Assembly: GCF_003025005.1 (NCBI RefSeq)
Contig: NZ_PVSS01000010.1
Span: forward strand, 124,001-188,000
From: Brumimicrobium mesophilum
Lineage (GTDB): Bacteria; Bacteroidota; Bacteroidia; Flavobacteriales_D; Crocinitomicaceae
DNA length: 64,000 nucleotides
Direction of reading: 5' to 3'
Program-made: the position numbers and the translations under genes
Shown here: positions 1 through 10,664 of the stretch, piece by piece
Layout: each line of letters begins with the position of its first letter
How positions within the stretch are numbered: the stretch's first letter is position 1
Notes under the pieces: generated by a model
The model's input: the letters and a program-made list of their open reading frames with translations, nothing else
What the model was told of the DNA's origin: nothing
Database searches by the model: none

Positions 1-3000
1 AATAAATGTATCAATCCCTTGCGCTAAATACCAAGTTGCTTGGTAAATATTCTGATCAAGTTGGATTATACTATTCAAATCAACATAAAAAGTATCTATT
101 GGTTGAGTGTAGTCATAAGAACAATTATAGGTCGATGAGGTAAAGAGTGAATCAGAATAACTGAGGTATGTTGAATCACTATTGTAGCTAACAGTTAAAT
201 CTGAAACAACAAATGTAGTTTGATAACTATTCAATGCATTATCTGTTATTGAAAGATCATAAACTCCTGAGCAAAGGTTTTGGATATCTTGTGTTATTTC
301 TCCTGTTGAATATAAAAAAGTAAAAGGCGGAACACCTCCATAAACATTTGATTGAGCTTCTCCATCACAAACCGCCCCAACATTATTTGTAACTGAAACG
401 TTACCATAAATTGAACAATCAATAATTAAATTTAATGTATGAATACTATCGCAACCCACTTGATTGATAAAAGATTCGGTATAAACACCTGATTGAGAAT
501 AAGTAGTTCCATTTATTGGCCACACATAGTTACCACATGAAGTAATCGAGTCAACATCTAAAGAACCTGTAAGAATTGTCAAGTTCAACATAACAATAGA
601 ATCGCAACCCGCAGCATTTACTAAAGTATCTGTGGCTGAATAATTATTGCTTGTGTAGGTTATACCGTCGATCCATGTATGAGAATCGCATGCTGTAACA
701 ACATCAATACCAGCTGATGAGGATTTCACTGTTAAGTTCAGAGTTACAACCGAATCACAACCTGCGGCATTTGTTAGTGTATGTGTAGCTGAATTATTGT
801 TACTTGTGTATGTTAATCCATCAATCCAAACAACAGAGTCACAAGCAGTAATAATATCTGTACCAGTTGAAGGGCTATTACCTGATATTGTTAAGTTCAG
901 AGTTACGATTGAATCACACCCAGATGGACTTACTGCAGTAAATTGAGCGGAATTGTTACTAGCTGTATAAGTTATTCCATCAATCCATGTGAAATCGACA
1001 CATGAAAAAACAGTTTGCACGCTTGAGAGTGGAGGACAAGTCGTTGATATATTTCGATACAATTTAGCTGAAAAGCTACGATCATTTTCTCCTCCAGACA
1101 CTAACAAGTCAAAATCTCCATCTCCGTCGATATCTGAGAAATCAATACTCCCTTCACTAACTCCATTTATAGGTAAATTTGTTAATTCGAAAAAATGACC
1201 TAAACCGTTGTTAATATAAATTTTAATGCTGGCACTATAATAGAAGGAAGTATTTGAACCAGTAATTATTAAATCTTGATCACCATCTCCATCTATATCA
1301 ACAAATTGAGCAGAACTATTATAAACTCCTTCAAAAGGGGTGCCTAAAATTTCAGAAAAGTTTCCTAGACCATCATTCTCATACATTATAGCCGCTGGAG
1401 GTGATATTGAACTTCCTGTAATCAAAAGATCTTCATCTCCATCTCCATCAATATCTGCAAAATCTGCGGTACCTAAGTTAACAAGATTAAAAGGAGTTCC
1501 TAATGCCTCTGTGAATCCTCCTAAACCATCATTCAAATATAATCCAGAAGTAGGTGTGCTATTTTCTTGACCTGTGATTATTAAATCTTGATCTCCATCA
1601 CCGTCAATATCTGAAAAAGACACTCCCCCATTGGCTCCGACAAAAGGAGTTCCAAGGACTTCTGTAAAATTACCTACACCATCGTTTGAATATAACTTCG
1701 TAATATAATCCAAATTATAGTCATTTCCGATTATTATAACGTCCTTGTCATTATCCCCATCAATATCTGCAAAGGCGATGGTACTTGAGTTCAAACCTTC
1801 AAATATAGTGCCCGACATCAGTGTAAATTCTCCTAACCCGTCGTTTAAATAAAGTAGCGTTGTATCTAAATATGATTGAGTTGAAGAATTAAACCCATTT
1901 CCTGTAATCAAAAGGTCTTGGTCTCCATCGCCATCGACATCTTCGAAAGCAACATCACCCCAATAAACATCAGAAATAGTATCTGTCGTGATTTCATTAA
2001 AAACACCAAAACCATCATTATTGTAAAGCTTGGATATAATTAAACCACTTGCTTTCATCCCTGTAAGTAGTATATCTTCATCTCCATCTCCATCTATGTC
2101 TTCAAATTTATGAGCGCTATTACTCACCTCTTCAAGCAATGATTTTGTAACTTCAGAATAGCTACCCAATCCATCACCAATATAGTAATTCGTTACTGCA
2201 AATCCTGCACGTCCTGAAAATAAAATATCCAAATTACCGTCTCCGTTCATATCCGCAAAATCAACTTTTCCTGAATGCACACCATCGAATACAGCGCTGG
2301 TACTTAGCGAAAATACTCCAAAACCATCATTAAGGAATAGATTAGCAACCTGGGAAAATGTAGATGTTTCCCCAGTAATTAACACATCTTGATCTCCATC
2401 ATTATCAGCATCAGAAAAAGCAATAGAAGTACCTCTAAGATTGATAAAAGGTGTATTGATATTTTCTGTAAAAATGCCTAAGCCATCATTAATGTAAAGC
2501 TTAGTTATATACACATTTAACGAATTAACTCCAGATATTAAAACATCTTGATCTCCATCTCCATCTATGTCTGCAAAAGCAATAGAGCCATCATTAGAAC
2601 TAATAAATGATACGTTAACTTCTTCTAAGAATGTACCTTGTCCATCATTTTTATATAGTTTGGTTGAAGAATTATTTGGTGAGTTTTGAACTGAGATGAG
2701 AACATCTTGATCTCCATCACCATCAACATCAGAAAAAGCAACTTCACTGGATTGTACCCCTCCGAATGCAGTGCCAATCACTTCAGTAAAGTTACCTATT
2801 CCATCATTAGTGTAAAGCTTTGCAATGCTACCTCCTTGTATTTCACCTGTTATCAACAAATCCAAATCCCCGTCCCCATCAATATCAGAAAACGCAGTTG
2901 CCCCTCCTGAAACATTATCAAAAGGGGTTCCTAAATCTTCTACAAAATTTCCTAATCCATCATTAATAAATAATTCGGTACTGTATAACGATGATACAGA

Positions 3001-3354
3001 TCTACCGGTAATTAACACATCTTGATCCCCATCTCCATCAATATCTGCAAAATCCACTGTACTGATATAAACAGGAGTAAAAGGAGTTCCTATTACCTCA
3101 GAATAATTGCCAATTCCATCATTTTCATAAAGTTTTGCAATTCGATCATTAAGCTCATTTTGACCAGTGATGAGCACGTCCAGATCTCCATCAGAATCAA
3201 CATCTGAAAAATCGAAAGTGCCATAGCGTGCGCCATCAAAATCTGCAACCACTTGTGGAGAAGGTAAGGGGGGAAGAATTAACTCAAATTGAATTTGAGT
3301 TTGACCTAAAAAAATTGAAGAAAAGGTCATTATAAGTAGTAAATATTTTTTCAT
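1..3354 (-). CDS. Secreted FG-GAP/VCBS repeat protein with Cys-containing Ig-like modules (C-terminus outside window)
   Basis: Reading the minus strand from an ATG at 3354, the frame stays open for 1118 codons to the window edge, so the C-terminus is missing. Residues 1-20 form a signal peptide (MKKYLLLIMTFSS...). There follow about 14 repeats of roughly 52-53 residues, each with a DxDGDGDxD-type calcium-binding loop and an L(I/V)TG strand, typical of FG-GAP/VCBS beta-propeller repeats. From about residue 770 these give way to modules of about 43 residues with the pattern CDS..WIDG.TYT....GCDSIVTLNLT, common in large Bacteroidota surface proteins. I infer a cell-surface or secreted adhesin-like T9SS cargo whose sorting domain would lie beyond position 1. 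The function is unknown. The forward strand shows small open frames here only because the repeat DNA is regular. Confidence 0.9.
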   Translation of the reverse strand, partial: MKKYLLLIMTFSSIFLGQTQIQFELILPPLPSPQVVADFDGARYGTFDFSDVDSDGDLDVLITGQNELNDRIAKLYENDGIGNYSEVIGTPFTPVYISTVDFADIDGDGDQDVLITGRSVSSLYSTELFINDGLGNFVEDLGTPFDNVSGGATAFSDIDGDGDLDLLITGEIQGGSIAKLYTNDGIGNFTEVIGTAFGGVQSSEVAFSDVDGDGDQDVLISVQNSPNNSSTKLYKNDGQGTFLEEVNVSFISSNDGSIAFADIDGDGDQDVLISGVNSLNVYITKLYINDGLGIFTENINTPFINLRGTSIAFSDADNDGDQDVLITGETSTFSQVANLFLNDGFGVFSLSTSAVFDGVHSGKVDFADMNGDGNLDILFSGRAGFAVTNYYIGDGLGSYSEVTKSLLEEVSNSAHKFEDIDGDGDEDILLTGMKASGLIISKLYNNDGFGVFNEITTDTISDVYWGDVAFEDVDGDGDQDLLITGNGFNSSTQSYLDTTLLYLNDGLGEFTLMSGTIFEGLNSSTIAFADIDGDNDKDVIIIGNDYNLDYITKLYSNDGVGNFTEVLGTPFVGANGGVSFSDIDGDGDQDLIITGQENSTPTSGLYLNDGLGGFTEALGTPFNLVNLGTADFADIDGDGDEDLLITGSSISPPAAIMYENDGLGNFSEILGTPFEGVYNSSAQFVDIDGDGDQDLIITGSNTSFYYSASIKIYINNGLGHFFELTNLPINGVSEGSIDFSDIDGDGDFDLLVSGGENDRSFSAKLYRNISTTCPPLSSVQTVFSCVDFTWIDGITYTASNNSAQFTAVSPSGCDSIVTLNLTISGNSPSTGTDIITACDSVVWIDGLTYTSNNNSATHTLTNAAGCDSVVTLNLTVKSSSAGIDVVTACDSHTWIDGITYTSNNYSATDTLVNAAGCDSIVMLNLTILTGSLDVDSITSCGNYVWPINGTTYSQSGVYTESFINQVGCDSIHTLNLIIDCSIYGNVSVTNNVGAVCDGEAQSNVYGGVPPFTFLYSTGEITQDIQNLCSGVYDLSITDNALNSYQTTFVVSDLTVSYNSDSTYLSYSDSLFTSSTYNCSYDYTQPIDTFYVDLNSIIQLDQNIYQATWYLAQGIDTFI

Positions 3355-3400
3355 GAAAATCGAATTTAAAATCATTCAAGAAGCCATTCTGTATAGCAAA

Positions 3401-3408
3401 CAAAAATA
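3401..3408 (-). promoter_or_regulatory. Putative Bacteroidota -7 element for the FG-GAP gene
   Basis: The minus strand reads TATTTTTG, an exact match to TAnnTTTG, 46 bases upstream of the ATG at 3354. No convincing TTG was seen at the -33 position, so support is modest. Confidence 0.35.
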
Positions 3409-3639
3409 TAACTTATTTTAACGAAAATAAGATTTAATCGAATTTTTTGGGTTGAATCTTGTCGAAGCTACTAAAAAGCTGATTCTAAATCTACATTAAA
3501 CAATATCGGTTTTTTTATTTTATTTAAAAAATCCTGAATTCACGGCGAAAATCGCCGTAAATCCAATAATTATAAACTAATCCTTCCAAAAATCACCACA
3601 TCATTCAAAAAATCCAATGGTACACCTAAAATTTATCCT

Positions 3640-3647
3640 TAATTTTG
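3640..3647 (+). promoter_or_regulatory. Putative Bacteroidota -7 element for the T9SS type B cargo gene
   Basis: TAATTTTG matches TAnnTTTG exactly and lies about 95 bases upstream of the ATG at 3742. The -33 element is unclear. Confidence 0.35.
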
Positions 3648-3741
3648 CAGAATAGTGTTATCAAAATAAGACCACCTTTTCAGCAACGTAAAATATATAT
3701 CAACGTTATACTATTAGAATTAAAATTACGTTTAAACACCA

Positions 3742-5799
3742 ATGTATAAAATATTACAATTCTTATCTATAATTTTGTTGCTCGGATTCAATATTTCTGA
3801 AGCAAGGGCTTTGCTTGCTCCAGAGATTACTTGTATCACAACTGCACCAAATGGTGACTTAACAATTCACTGGAATCCAATTTTAGATCCGAATGGCGAA
3901 TTTGATAGTTACGACCTTTTCGGTTTAGGAGGTGGTTTTTACAATACTTACACAGATATCAACACAAATAGTGCAACAATTACGAATCCGGGAGCTGGAA
4001 TTGTAGATGGATATTATGTAACTGCAAATTCAAATGTACCTGGAAGCACTCCCCTATCTTCTGATACTTTAAAGAACATCTTTTTAGACTTAAATAACCC
4101 TGGAAATGGAGAAGCAGTTCTTTCATGGAACCAACCCTTCCCTACTCAACTCAGCACTTTTAATAATTACTTTCATATTTACAAGGAATTTCCTGCTGGG
4201 AATTGGACGTTAATTGATTCGGTACTTTACAACACAACGAACTATGCGGATTCGATTACAGTTTGTTCTGAATTTATCAGTTATCAAATTGTTTTACCAA
4301 CTTCAAATTGTGATTTCACCAGTAATATTCAAGGTGATATATTTGAAGACAAAATCGTTCCTAGTATTCCAGTAATTAGCACAGTTAACATCGATACTTT
4401 GACTAACGACATTACTGTTTCTTGGGATGTAAATAGTCAGGCAGACACGTACGGCTACGTTGTTTATCAAACAGATTTAAATGGTAATTTGGTTGAAATA
4501 GATACTGTTTGGGGAAGACCAAATACAACTTACACTCATTCCGAAAATTTAGAGAATGGTCCATTTCAGTATTCCATAGCGGCTTTCGATTCTTGTTATA
4601 CGACAAATGTGCCTCCAACCTTCCAAACATCTGCAAAAGCGAATCCGCACACAACAAATCAATTGAGTTCCTCGATTAATGCTTGTGATGAATTACTCAA
4701 TTTAACATGGACTGGATATTTAGGCTTTAACTCTGTGGACTTTCACAAGATTTTCATGAGAACAAATGGAGGAGCTTGGATCGAAATTGGTCAATCACAA
4801 TCAAATTCATTTAGCACAAATATTAATTTAGGTGATGAAATGATAGTTGTTGTTCAAACTTTCTCTAGTCAAGGTGAGACTTCTTTTTCGAATATTGATA
4901 CAGTAACCTTAATCTCTGGAAACGGAAATGAGCAGTCTTATTTGAGTGTTGCGACTGTTTATGGTAAAGAAATAGCGGTTAAACAAAGAATTACAAATTT
5001 AGGGAGTGCCGAAATAATTGAACTATATCGCTTAAATGAAAAAACACAAACTTTCGAAAAAATAGAGCAAAAGCATATTGGAAATAATAATGAAGTTGTT
5101 TTTATAGACAGTGATGTCGAAACAGACGAAAAATCCTATACCTACAAAACAAAATCTATTGATACTTGTCAATTGAAATCTGAATTCTCAGAAATTGGAA
5201 AAACCATGTTATTGAATGTGATCACCAAAGAGGAAACAGAAAGTCACACCTTACAATGGAATCCTTACACTAATTTCTTAGGAACAATTTCTAGTTACAG
5301 AGTTTATCGCTCAATAGATGGTTATTTTTCTCCTACTCCAATCGCGGTCCTTCCCTACAATACAAGAAGTTACACCGACACTGTCGATCAATTCAGTACA
5401 CCGAGCCAAGGAAAAGTTTGCTATTATGTTGAAGCAGTTGAAGCGAGTAATATGTTTGGATTACAAGAAACTAGTTTCAGTAATGTAGCTTGTCCGATTA
5501 TTGAACCAATTATATATATTCCAAATGCATTTACAGTAGGTGGTCAAAACCCAATATTCAAACCAATTACGAGTCATAACAGAATCGAAGAATATTTATT
5601 TGAGGTTTATGACCGATATGGTAGAATAATATTTAAAACTAAAGATCCTGAAGTAGGATGGGATGGTCAATTATTAGATAAAGATCATTTCGCCGGGGAA
5701 GGGGTATACGTTTATCGTCTTTCCCTAAGAGATGGTAACGGAATTGAGGTAGTCAAACATGGCTCTGTGACTTTGTTAGATTATCGGGAAGTAAAATAA
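3742..5799 (+). CDS. Secreted fibronectin III-like protein with T9SS type B sorting domain
   Basis: This 685-residue protein starts with a signal peptide (about residues 1-23). It is followed by several fibronectin type III-like beta-sandwich modules with recurring W(D/N/T)...Y..Y/I patterns. The last 90 residues begin with IYIPNAFT and contain VYDRYGRIIF, W(D)G and GVYVYRLSLRDGNG. That is the gliding-motility-associated C-terminal domain used as the T9SS type B sorting signal. The canonical NPNGDG stretch after IPNAFT is altered here to VGGQNPIFKP. The protein should be exported by Sec, then carried across the outer membrane by T9SS. It is monocistronic, divergent from the FG-GAP gene. The substrate or partner is unknown. 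Confidence 0.88.
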   Translation: MYKILQFLSIILLLGFNISEARALLAPEITCITTAPNGDLTIHWNPILDPNGEFDSYDLFGLGGGFYNTYTDINTNSATITNPGAGIVDGYYVTANSNVPGSTPLSSDTLKNIFLDLNNPGNGEAVLSWNQPFPTQLSTFNNYFHIYKEFPAGNWTLIDSVLYNTTNYADSITVCSEFISYQIVLPTSNCDFTSNIQGDIFEDKIVPSIPVISTVNIDTLTNDITVSWDVNSQADTYGYVVYQTDLNGNLVEIDTVWGRPNTTYTHSENLENGPFQYSIAAFDSCYTTNVPPTFQTSAKANPHTTNQLSSSINACDELLNLTWTGYLGFNSVDFHKIFMRTNGGAWIEIGQSQSNSFSTNINLGDEMIVVVQTFSSQGETSFSNIDTVTLISGNGNEQSYLSVATVYGKEIAVKQRITNLGSAEIIELYRLNEKTQTFEKIEQKHIGNNNEVVFIDSDVETDEKSYTYKTKSIDTCQLKSEFSEIGKTMLLNVITKEETESHTLQWNPYTNFLGTISSYRVYRSIDGYFSPTPIAVLPYNTRSYTDTVDQFSTPSQGKVCYYVEAVEASNMFGLQETSFSNVACPIIEPIIYIPNAFTVGGQNPIFKPITSHNRIEEYLFEVYDRYGRIIFKTKDPEVGWDGQLLDKDHFAGEGVYVYRLSLRDGNGIEVVKHGSVTLLDYREVK

Positions 5800-5826
5800 T
5801 TTTTCTAATTTATCTAGCATCAATAA

Positions 5827-5985
5827 CTTCAAACTCTAGCGGGTAAGCTTATTTATTTTCTGAAGACTGCACTTGAGGAATACATACAGGAAAAGAATTT
5901 AGAAGTTGAAAGAGTACTATGTAGAATTGTAGAGAAGTTATCTATTCAGACTATAAGATTCATAAATCAAAAATTTCACGAATAA
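5827..5985 (+). other. Start-less open frame, possible gene remnant
   Basis: Between the T9SS cargo gene and tatC a frame of 52 codons is bounded by stops but has no ATG, GTG or TTG. It would encode a charged helical peptide containing ALEEYIQEKNLEVERVL. Composition looks more protein-like than its A/T-rich surroundings. It may be a decayed gene end or chance; no ribosome-binding site is visible. Confidence 0.2.
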
Positions 5986-6022
5986 ACAAATAAACTATTC
6001 TTAAAAAGACAAGAAATAACAC

Positions 6023-6030
6023 TATTTTCG
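6023..6030 (+). promoter_or_regulatory. Putative -7 element for tatC
   Basis: TATTTTCG differs at one position from TAnnTTTG and ends nine bases before the tatC ATG, so the predicted leader is very short. Confidence 0.35.
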
Positions 6031-6039
6031 CATTCGATT

Positions 6040-6837
6040 ATGAATGACGAAGAAAATGAAATGTCTTTCCTTTCTCACCTTGAGGAATTACGTTGGAGAA
6101 TAGTGAGATCAGTTATCGCAATACTTGTTTTTGCGATTGTGATGTGGTTTTATAAAGAATGGATTATACAAAACATCTTTATTTCCATGACGAAACCAAG
6201 TTTCATTTCCTTTCAGTTTATGTGCGATTATTTGGGCATTTGTTTAAATGACATTCCAATTAAATTTCAGTCAAACAAAGTAGGTTCGCAATTTTCTACG
6301 GCATTATTGATGTCCTTTGTAGGAGGATTTATCATTGCATTTCCTTACGTTTTTCATCAATTGTGGGGATTTGTAAAACCTGGTCTAAAATACAACGAAA
6401 AGAAAGAAGTGCGTGGAATCACATTTTTCGTGACATTACTTTTCATGATTGGTGTTGTTTTCGGATATTTAGTAGTTGCTCCATTATGTATTCAGTTTTT
6501 TGGTGTATTCTCACTGTCCTCAGAATTTGAGAATATATGGATGATTGCTTCATTTATGTCCTTAATTATTTCTAGCGTTATTTTTACAGGACTATTGTTT
6601 TTACTCCCAATCGTAGTTTACATTTTAACCAAAATCGGAATCATAGATGCTGTTTTCTTAAGAAAATACAGAAAACATTCTATAGTTGGAGTTTTAATTT
6701 TATCTGCATTGATCACACCACCCGACTTTATAAGTCAGGTAATAGTTTCTATTCCCATCATCCTACTTTATGAGGTTGGAATTTTAATTAGCGCTAGGGT
6801 AGTCAGAAGAAGATTAAAAGCTGAAAAACTAAATTAA
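6040..6837 (+). CDS. tatC: Sec-independent protein translocase TatC
   Basis: TatC is the twin-arginine signal receptor of the Tat pathway, which exports folded proteins across the inner membrane. The 265-residue product has the diagnostic N-terminal MSFLSHLEELRWRI segment (residues 8-21), the cytoplasmic patch that contacts the RR motif. Six hydrophobic segments follow, with P-F...QLWGFVKPGL between the second and third and LITPPD between the last ones. Length fits the family. No tatA/tatB gene is adjacent, which is usual in this phylum. A short A/T-rich gap separates it from the DUF5686 gene on the same strand. Confidence 0.96.
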   Translation: MNDEENEMSFLSHLEELRWRIVRSVIAILVFAIVMWFYKEWIIQNIFISMTKPSFISFQFMCDYLGICLNDIPIKFQSNKVGSQFSTALLMSFVGGFIIAFPYVFHQLWGFVKPGLKYNEKKEVRGITFFVTLLFMIGVVFGYLVVAPLCIQFFGVFSLSSEFENIWMIASFMSLIISSVIFTGLLFLLPIVVYILTKIGIIDAVFLRKYRKHSIVGVLILSALITPPDFISQVIVSIPIILLYEVGILISARVVRRRLKAEKLN

Positions 6838-6923
6838 TCTCGTTTTATACAAACCCTTCAATCCATGAAAAATAATATAATTGGCAATTCTATTTCATCA
6901 CAAATTAATTACATTAGAAAACA

Positions 6924-9374
6924 ATGAAATGGCTAATCATATTATTTCTTTTAACAAGTACCTTTCTGAGTGCTCAAAAAACGGGAGTATCAGGAAGTGT
7001 AATTGAAGCAGAAACTGGAGCACCTATTCCCTTTGCAAGTGTATTTTTTCAAGATTCAAAAATTGGTACAGAAACCGATTTTGATGGGAACTACGATTTG
7101 GAATCATACTACTCTACTGACTCACTAGTTGTGCGGGCATCTGGCTTTGCGAGTCAAACTGTTTACATAAAAAAAGACCAGACTCAAGTAATGAATTTCA
7201 GGTTGGAACCCATTACTCAAACTACGGATGAAGTCTATATTCGTGCACCGGATGAGAAACCTTCTACCGTTTTACACAGAAGAATTGTCAACAATAAACC
7301 TATAAACAATAAGGAGAAGCTAGGAGCCTATCAGTATGAAACTTACAATAAAATTCAGCTTGATTTAAATAATATTGGAGAACAATTTGGAGACCGGAAA
7401 ATAGTTCAAAATTTGAACTTGGTTATGGACTATTTAGACACTTTAAACGGTGATAAATTTTTACCACTTATACTCACCGAATCTCTCTCCGATTTTTATT
7501 ACCGTACAAATCCGAAATTAAAAAAGGAAGTTGTCAAAGCTTCTCGAATTACAGGAATTGAAAACCTGGAGGTTAATCAATTTTTGGGTGAGATGTATCA
7601 AGACATCAATGTTTATGAGAATTACATCGGTATTTTCGATAAATCATTTATTAGTCCAATTGCTGATTTCGGAAGGGCATTCTACAAATTGTATTTAAAA
7701 GACAGTGCATTCATTGGCAACCAATGGTGCTACCTATTAACTTTTGAACCAAAAAGAAAAGGTGACCTAACCTTTGCTGGAGAAATGTGGGTTCATGACA
7801 CTACCTACGCTGTTAAGCAATGGTCAGCAAATGTTGCAGAGGATGTAAATATTAACTACGTCAATGGTTTTTATTTAGAACAAGAATTCGAACAGGTAGA
7901 AGAAGAAGTTTGGATGATGACATCGGACAAATTGATTGTTGACCTAAAAGCGTTAGAAAAATCAAAACTTGTTGGTTTTTATGGTCGAAAGTTAACTACT
8001 AGGCGTGACTTTGTAATCAACACACCTAAGCCTCCTGATTTTTATCGCGCAAGTGAGAATGTTGTTGTTTTAGATGAAGCAGGTAAAAGAACTCCTGAAT
8101 ATTGGAAAGCGAATCGTCACAAACCCTTGAACAATCAAGAGGAGGATATTGAGACCATGATAGATTCATTAAATGAAGTTCCACTTTTTAAGGCCTTTAA
8201 AAACATAACTTTTATGATCACTACTGGTTTTTATCCCTTGGGTAAAATTGAAGTCGGTAGTGCAGGAAGTTTATTTAGTTTCAATACTGTTGAAGGATTT
8301 AGGAATCAAATTAAACTTAGAACTTCAAACGATTTTAGTGAGCGAATTGAGTTTTCTGGAAAATTAGCTTATGGTTATAAAGATGAAAAATTCAAATATG
8401 GAGGAGGAATTCGCTACAATGTAACACCGAAGAAAAGAGGGATGTTAAGCCTCTTTTACGATTATGACATCCAACAGCTTGGACTATCGGAAGAAGCTGC
8501 AGATATTGATGGTGCTTTTGGTTCTATTTTCAGAACTCAGCCTTTAGACCAATTGATTATGGTGGAAACTTTTGGCGCCAAATTCGAGAAAGATTTATGG
8601 AAAAGTTTTATTGTAACGGCTGGAGCAAAATGGGAAAATATGGGTGCTTTAGGCGCTGCGGAATTCAGGATTCCTACTTCATCAGTATCCTATCAATTTA
8701 TTGACGAAATTTCCACATTTGAAACATCCTTAAAAATAAGATACGCCAAAAATGAAGAATTTATAGCAGGAGCATTTGACCGTATTTCGCTAAGATCAAA
8801 GTATCCAGCAATAAGTTTAGAAGGGGTTCTAGGAATAAAAGGGGTTTTAGGTTCCGATTATGAATATCAAAAGCTGGAATTAAAAATGAGTCACAGTCCT
8901 AAGCTGGGGATTTTCGGAAAGTTATATTACGAAATTTACGGAGGAATTTATTTTGGTGAAGCCGCTTATCCCTTCTTAAAAGTTCACGAAGGTTCTCAAA
9001 CGTATTGGTTCCAAACTTTAGCGCACAACAGAATGAATTATTTCGAATTTATTTCTGACCGTTATGTTGGTGCTTCTGCCGAGCAGCATTTCAATGGTTT
9101 ATTTTTTGATAGAGTTCCATTGGTAAGAAAATTAAAATGGAGGTTAGTAGCATCTGCCAAAGCCGTATATGGAGATGTATCTGAAAGACAAACAACAGAA
9201 ATGTTATTGCCGGAAAATACAAAGTCATTTGGCAACGTTCCTTATGTAGAAAGCGCTATTGGAATTGAAAACATATTTAAAGTTTTTAGAATAGATGCCA
9301 TTTGGAGAATGACACATTTGGACCCTGGAGTTTCACCTGTTGGAATTAGAGCTAAATTCTTAATTAGGTTCTAA
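6924..9374 (+). CDS. DUF5686 outer-membrane protein with carboxypeptidase-like regulatory domain
   Basis: The 816-residue product has a signal peptide (residues 1-18, ending ..FLSAQ) and a carboxypeptidase-D regulatory-like beta domain at about 20-100 ([19 protein letters not shown]...TDFDGNYDL). The long remaining region matches the DUF5686 family of Bacteroidota. Its second half alternates short beta strands and ends in an aromatic RAKFLIRF strand, consistent with an outer-membrane barrel. The family is large and its function unsettled; a relation to TonB-like or T9SS-linked outer-membrane proteins is inference. It sits upstream of lptB on the same strand with a 73-base gap, so co-transcription is possible. 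Confidence 0.88.
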   Translation: MKWLIILFLLTSTFLSAQKTGVSGSVIEAETGAPIPFASVFFQDSKIGTETDFDGNYDLESYYSTDSLVVRASGFASQTVYIKKDQTQVMNFRLEPITQTTDEVYIRAPDEKPSTVLHRRIVNNKPINNKEKLGAYQYETYNKIQLDLNNIGEQFGDRKIVQNLNLVMDYLDTLNGDKFLPLILTESLSDFYYRTNPKLKKEVVKASRITGIENLEVNQFLGEMYQDINVYENYIGIFDKSFISPIADFGRAFYKLYLKDSAFIGNQWCYLLTFEPKRKGDLTFAGEMWVHDTTYAVKQWSANVAEDVNINYVNGFYLEQEFEQVEEEVWMMTSDKLIVDLKALEKSKLVGFYGRKLTTRRDFVINTPKPPDFYRASENVVVLDEAGKRTPEYWKANRHKPLNNQEEDIETMIDSLNEVPLFKAFKNITFMITTGFYPLGKIEVGSAGSLFSFNTVEGFRNQIKLRTSNDFSERIEFSGKLAYGYKDEKFKYGGGIRYNVTPKKRGMLSLFYDYDIQQLGLSEEAADIDGAFGSIFRTQPLDQLIMVETFGAKFEKDLWKSFIVTAGAKWENMGALGAAEFRIPTSSVSYQFIDEISTFETSLKIRYAKNEEFIAGAFDRISLRSKYPAISLEGVLGIKGVLGSDYEYQKLELKMSHSPKLGIFGKLYYEIYGGIYFGEAAYPFLKVHEGSQTYWFQTLAHNRMNYFEFISDRYVGASAEQHFNGLFFDRVPLVRKLKWRLVASAKAVYGDVSERQTTEMLLPENTKSFGNVPYVESAIGIENIFKVFRIDAIWRMTHLDPGVSPVGIRAKFLIRF

Positions 9375-9447
9375 AATTCTAAGAAAAAATGCAGAATTAA
9401 CATTTGAGTCTTTTGAATATACTATTTTAGTCAGTGGAAATAAGAAA

Positions 9448-10179
9448 ATGAAATTATTTACAAAAAATATAACTAAATCCTACCGTAGCCGAAAGGTTGT
9501 TAAGGGTATTTCCATTGAAGTTAATCAAGGAGAAATAGTTGGGCTCCTAGGACCTAATGGAGCAGGGAAAACAACTTCTTTTTATATGATTGTAGGGTTA
9601 GTATCGCCAGATAACGGGACTGTTCATTTGGACGATAAAGACATCACCCGTCTCCCAATGTATAAAAGATCTCAACTTGGTGTAGGTTATTTGCCACAAG
9701 AAGTATCAGTTTTCAGAAAATTGAGCGTTGAAGATAACATTATGGCCATTCTAGAAATGACCAAATTAAATAAGGCAGAGCGACATGAAAAACTCGAAAA
9801 ATTAATTTCTGAATTCGGACTAAATCACGTTAGAAAAAACAAAGGATCCGCACTTTCAGGTGGAGAAAAAAGAAGAACAGAAATTGCTAGAGCCTTAGCA
9901 ACCGATCCTAAATTCGTGTTACTTGACGAACCATTTGCAGGAGTAGACCCGATTGCGGTGGAAGATATACAGTCCATTGTTGCAGAATTAAAAAACAGAA
10001 ATATTGGCATCCTAATTACTGATCACAACGTTCAAGAAACACTTTCTATTACAGATAGAGCATATTTATTGTTTGAAGGAAGTATTTTAAAAGCCGGTAC
10101 AGCTGAAGAATTAGCTGCCGATGAACAAGTTAGAAAGGTTTATCTTGGTCAAAACTTTGAACTTCGGAAAAAATCGTAG
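9448..10179 (+). CDS. lptB: LPS export ABC transporter ATP-binding protein LptB
   Basis: LptB is the cytoplasmic ATPase that powers LptFG to extract lipopolysaccharide from the inner membrane and push it through the LptC-A-D bridge. The 243-residue protein has Walker A GPNGAGKT (35-42), a Q-loop (YLPQE, about 81-85), the ABC signature LSGGEKRR (about 136-143), Walker B VLLDEP (about 157-162) and the switch histidine in TDHN (about 193). LSGGEKRR with [11 protein letters not shown] is characteristic of LptB rather than other ABC ATPases. Length is normal. The other lpt genes are not in the window. Confidence 0.96.
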   Translation: MKLFTKNITKSYRSRKVVKGISIEVNQGEIVGLLGPNGAGKTTSFYMIVGLVSPDNGTVHLDDKDITRLPMYKRSQLGVGYLPQEVSVFRKLSVEDNIMAILEMTKLNKAERHEKLEKLISEFGLNHVRKNKGSALSGGEKRRTEIARALATDPKFVLLDEPFAGVDPIAVEDIQSIVAELKNRNIGILITDHNVQETLSITDRAYLLFEGSILKAGTAEELAADEQVRKVYLGQNFELRKKS

Positions 10180-10216
10180 TACATTTACACAAAATATTAA
10201 CCTATAATTTTAAATC

Positions 10217-10657
10217 ATGAATAAATTAATTCACCTTTCGATTATCACCCTAATCATATCTTTATCATCATGTTCTAAGTGCGACCCTAGTAATAGCACA
10301 GAAGGAATAATTGTAGAAGACGCAATTGTAAGAATTATTGGCCAAGCACCTGAAGATTTATTCATAACGAATGCAACAAGTTATGATAAAAACATAGAGA
10401 TGAGTCTTGATGGTGGAGTAAGCTATAAGTCTGTTGATTTCAATAAATACTCTGTTTTAGGATTATCAACTTCTGCAACATGCAGTTCAGGTTACAATAG
10501 AAATGTTACAGTGAACAAAATAGAATCAACTGTTAATTATACGATATCAATTACAGAGTGTTCAACATGTAAAAGCAATACAACAATTCCCAATTATGTA
10601 TTGACTACTGCTGTTCCAGAGGAATACACTCCAGTATATGAAATAATTAGAAATTAA
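10217..10657 (+). CDS. Small hypothetical lipoprotein
   Basis: The 146-residue product begins with a lipoprotein signal peptide and lipobox (LSSC, Cys19). Four more cysteines (22, 89, 115, 118) include the pair CSTC, so disulfides or a small metal site are possible. No domain is recognised. It lies 37 bases after lptB on the same strand and ends only seven bases before the convergent phosphatase gene, leaving essentially no room for an independent terminator. The function is unknown. Confidence 0.75.
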   Translation: MNKLIHLSIITLIISLSSCSKCDPSNSTEGIIVEDAIVRIIGQAPEDLFITNATSYDKNIEMSLDGGVSYKSVDFNKYSVLGLSTSATCSSGYNRNVTVNKIESTVNYTISITECSTCKSNTTIPNYVLTTAVPEEYTPVYEIIRN

Positions 10658-10664
10658 TTTTTTT

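Larger units (their letters stand above)
3355..3741. other. Divergent spacer between two secreted-protein genes
   Basis: This 387-base spacer separates two divergently transcribed genes and I see no gene in it. It holds a small hairpin at 3542-3558 (ACGGCG, five-base loop, CGCCGT) with no T-run after it on either strand. One TAnnTTTG-type box faces each gene. The middle is A/T-rich. Confidence 0.5.

Noticed and set aside
1100-3200. Regular repeats suggestive of a CRISPR array or satellite
   Set aside because: The period is about 157 bases and each unit encodes one FG-GAP repeat; there are no short spacers.
989-3207. Several short forward-strand open frames rich in Ser, Pro and Ile
   Set aside because: They are the reverse strand of the FG-GAP repeat DNA, which encodes a long continuous minus-strand protein.
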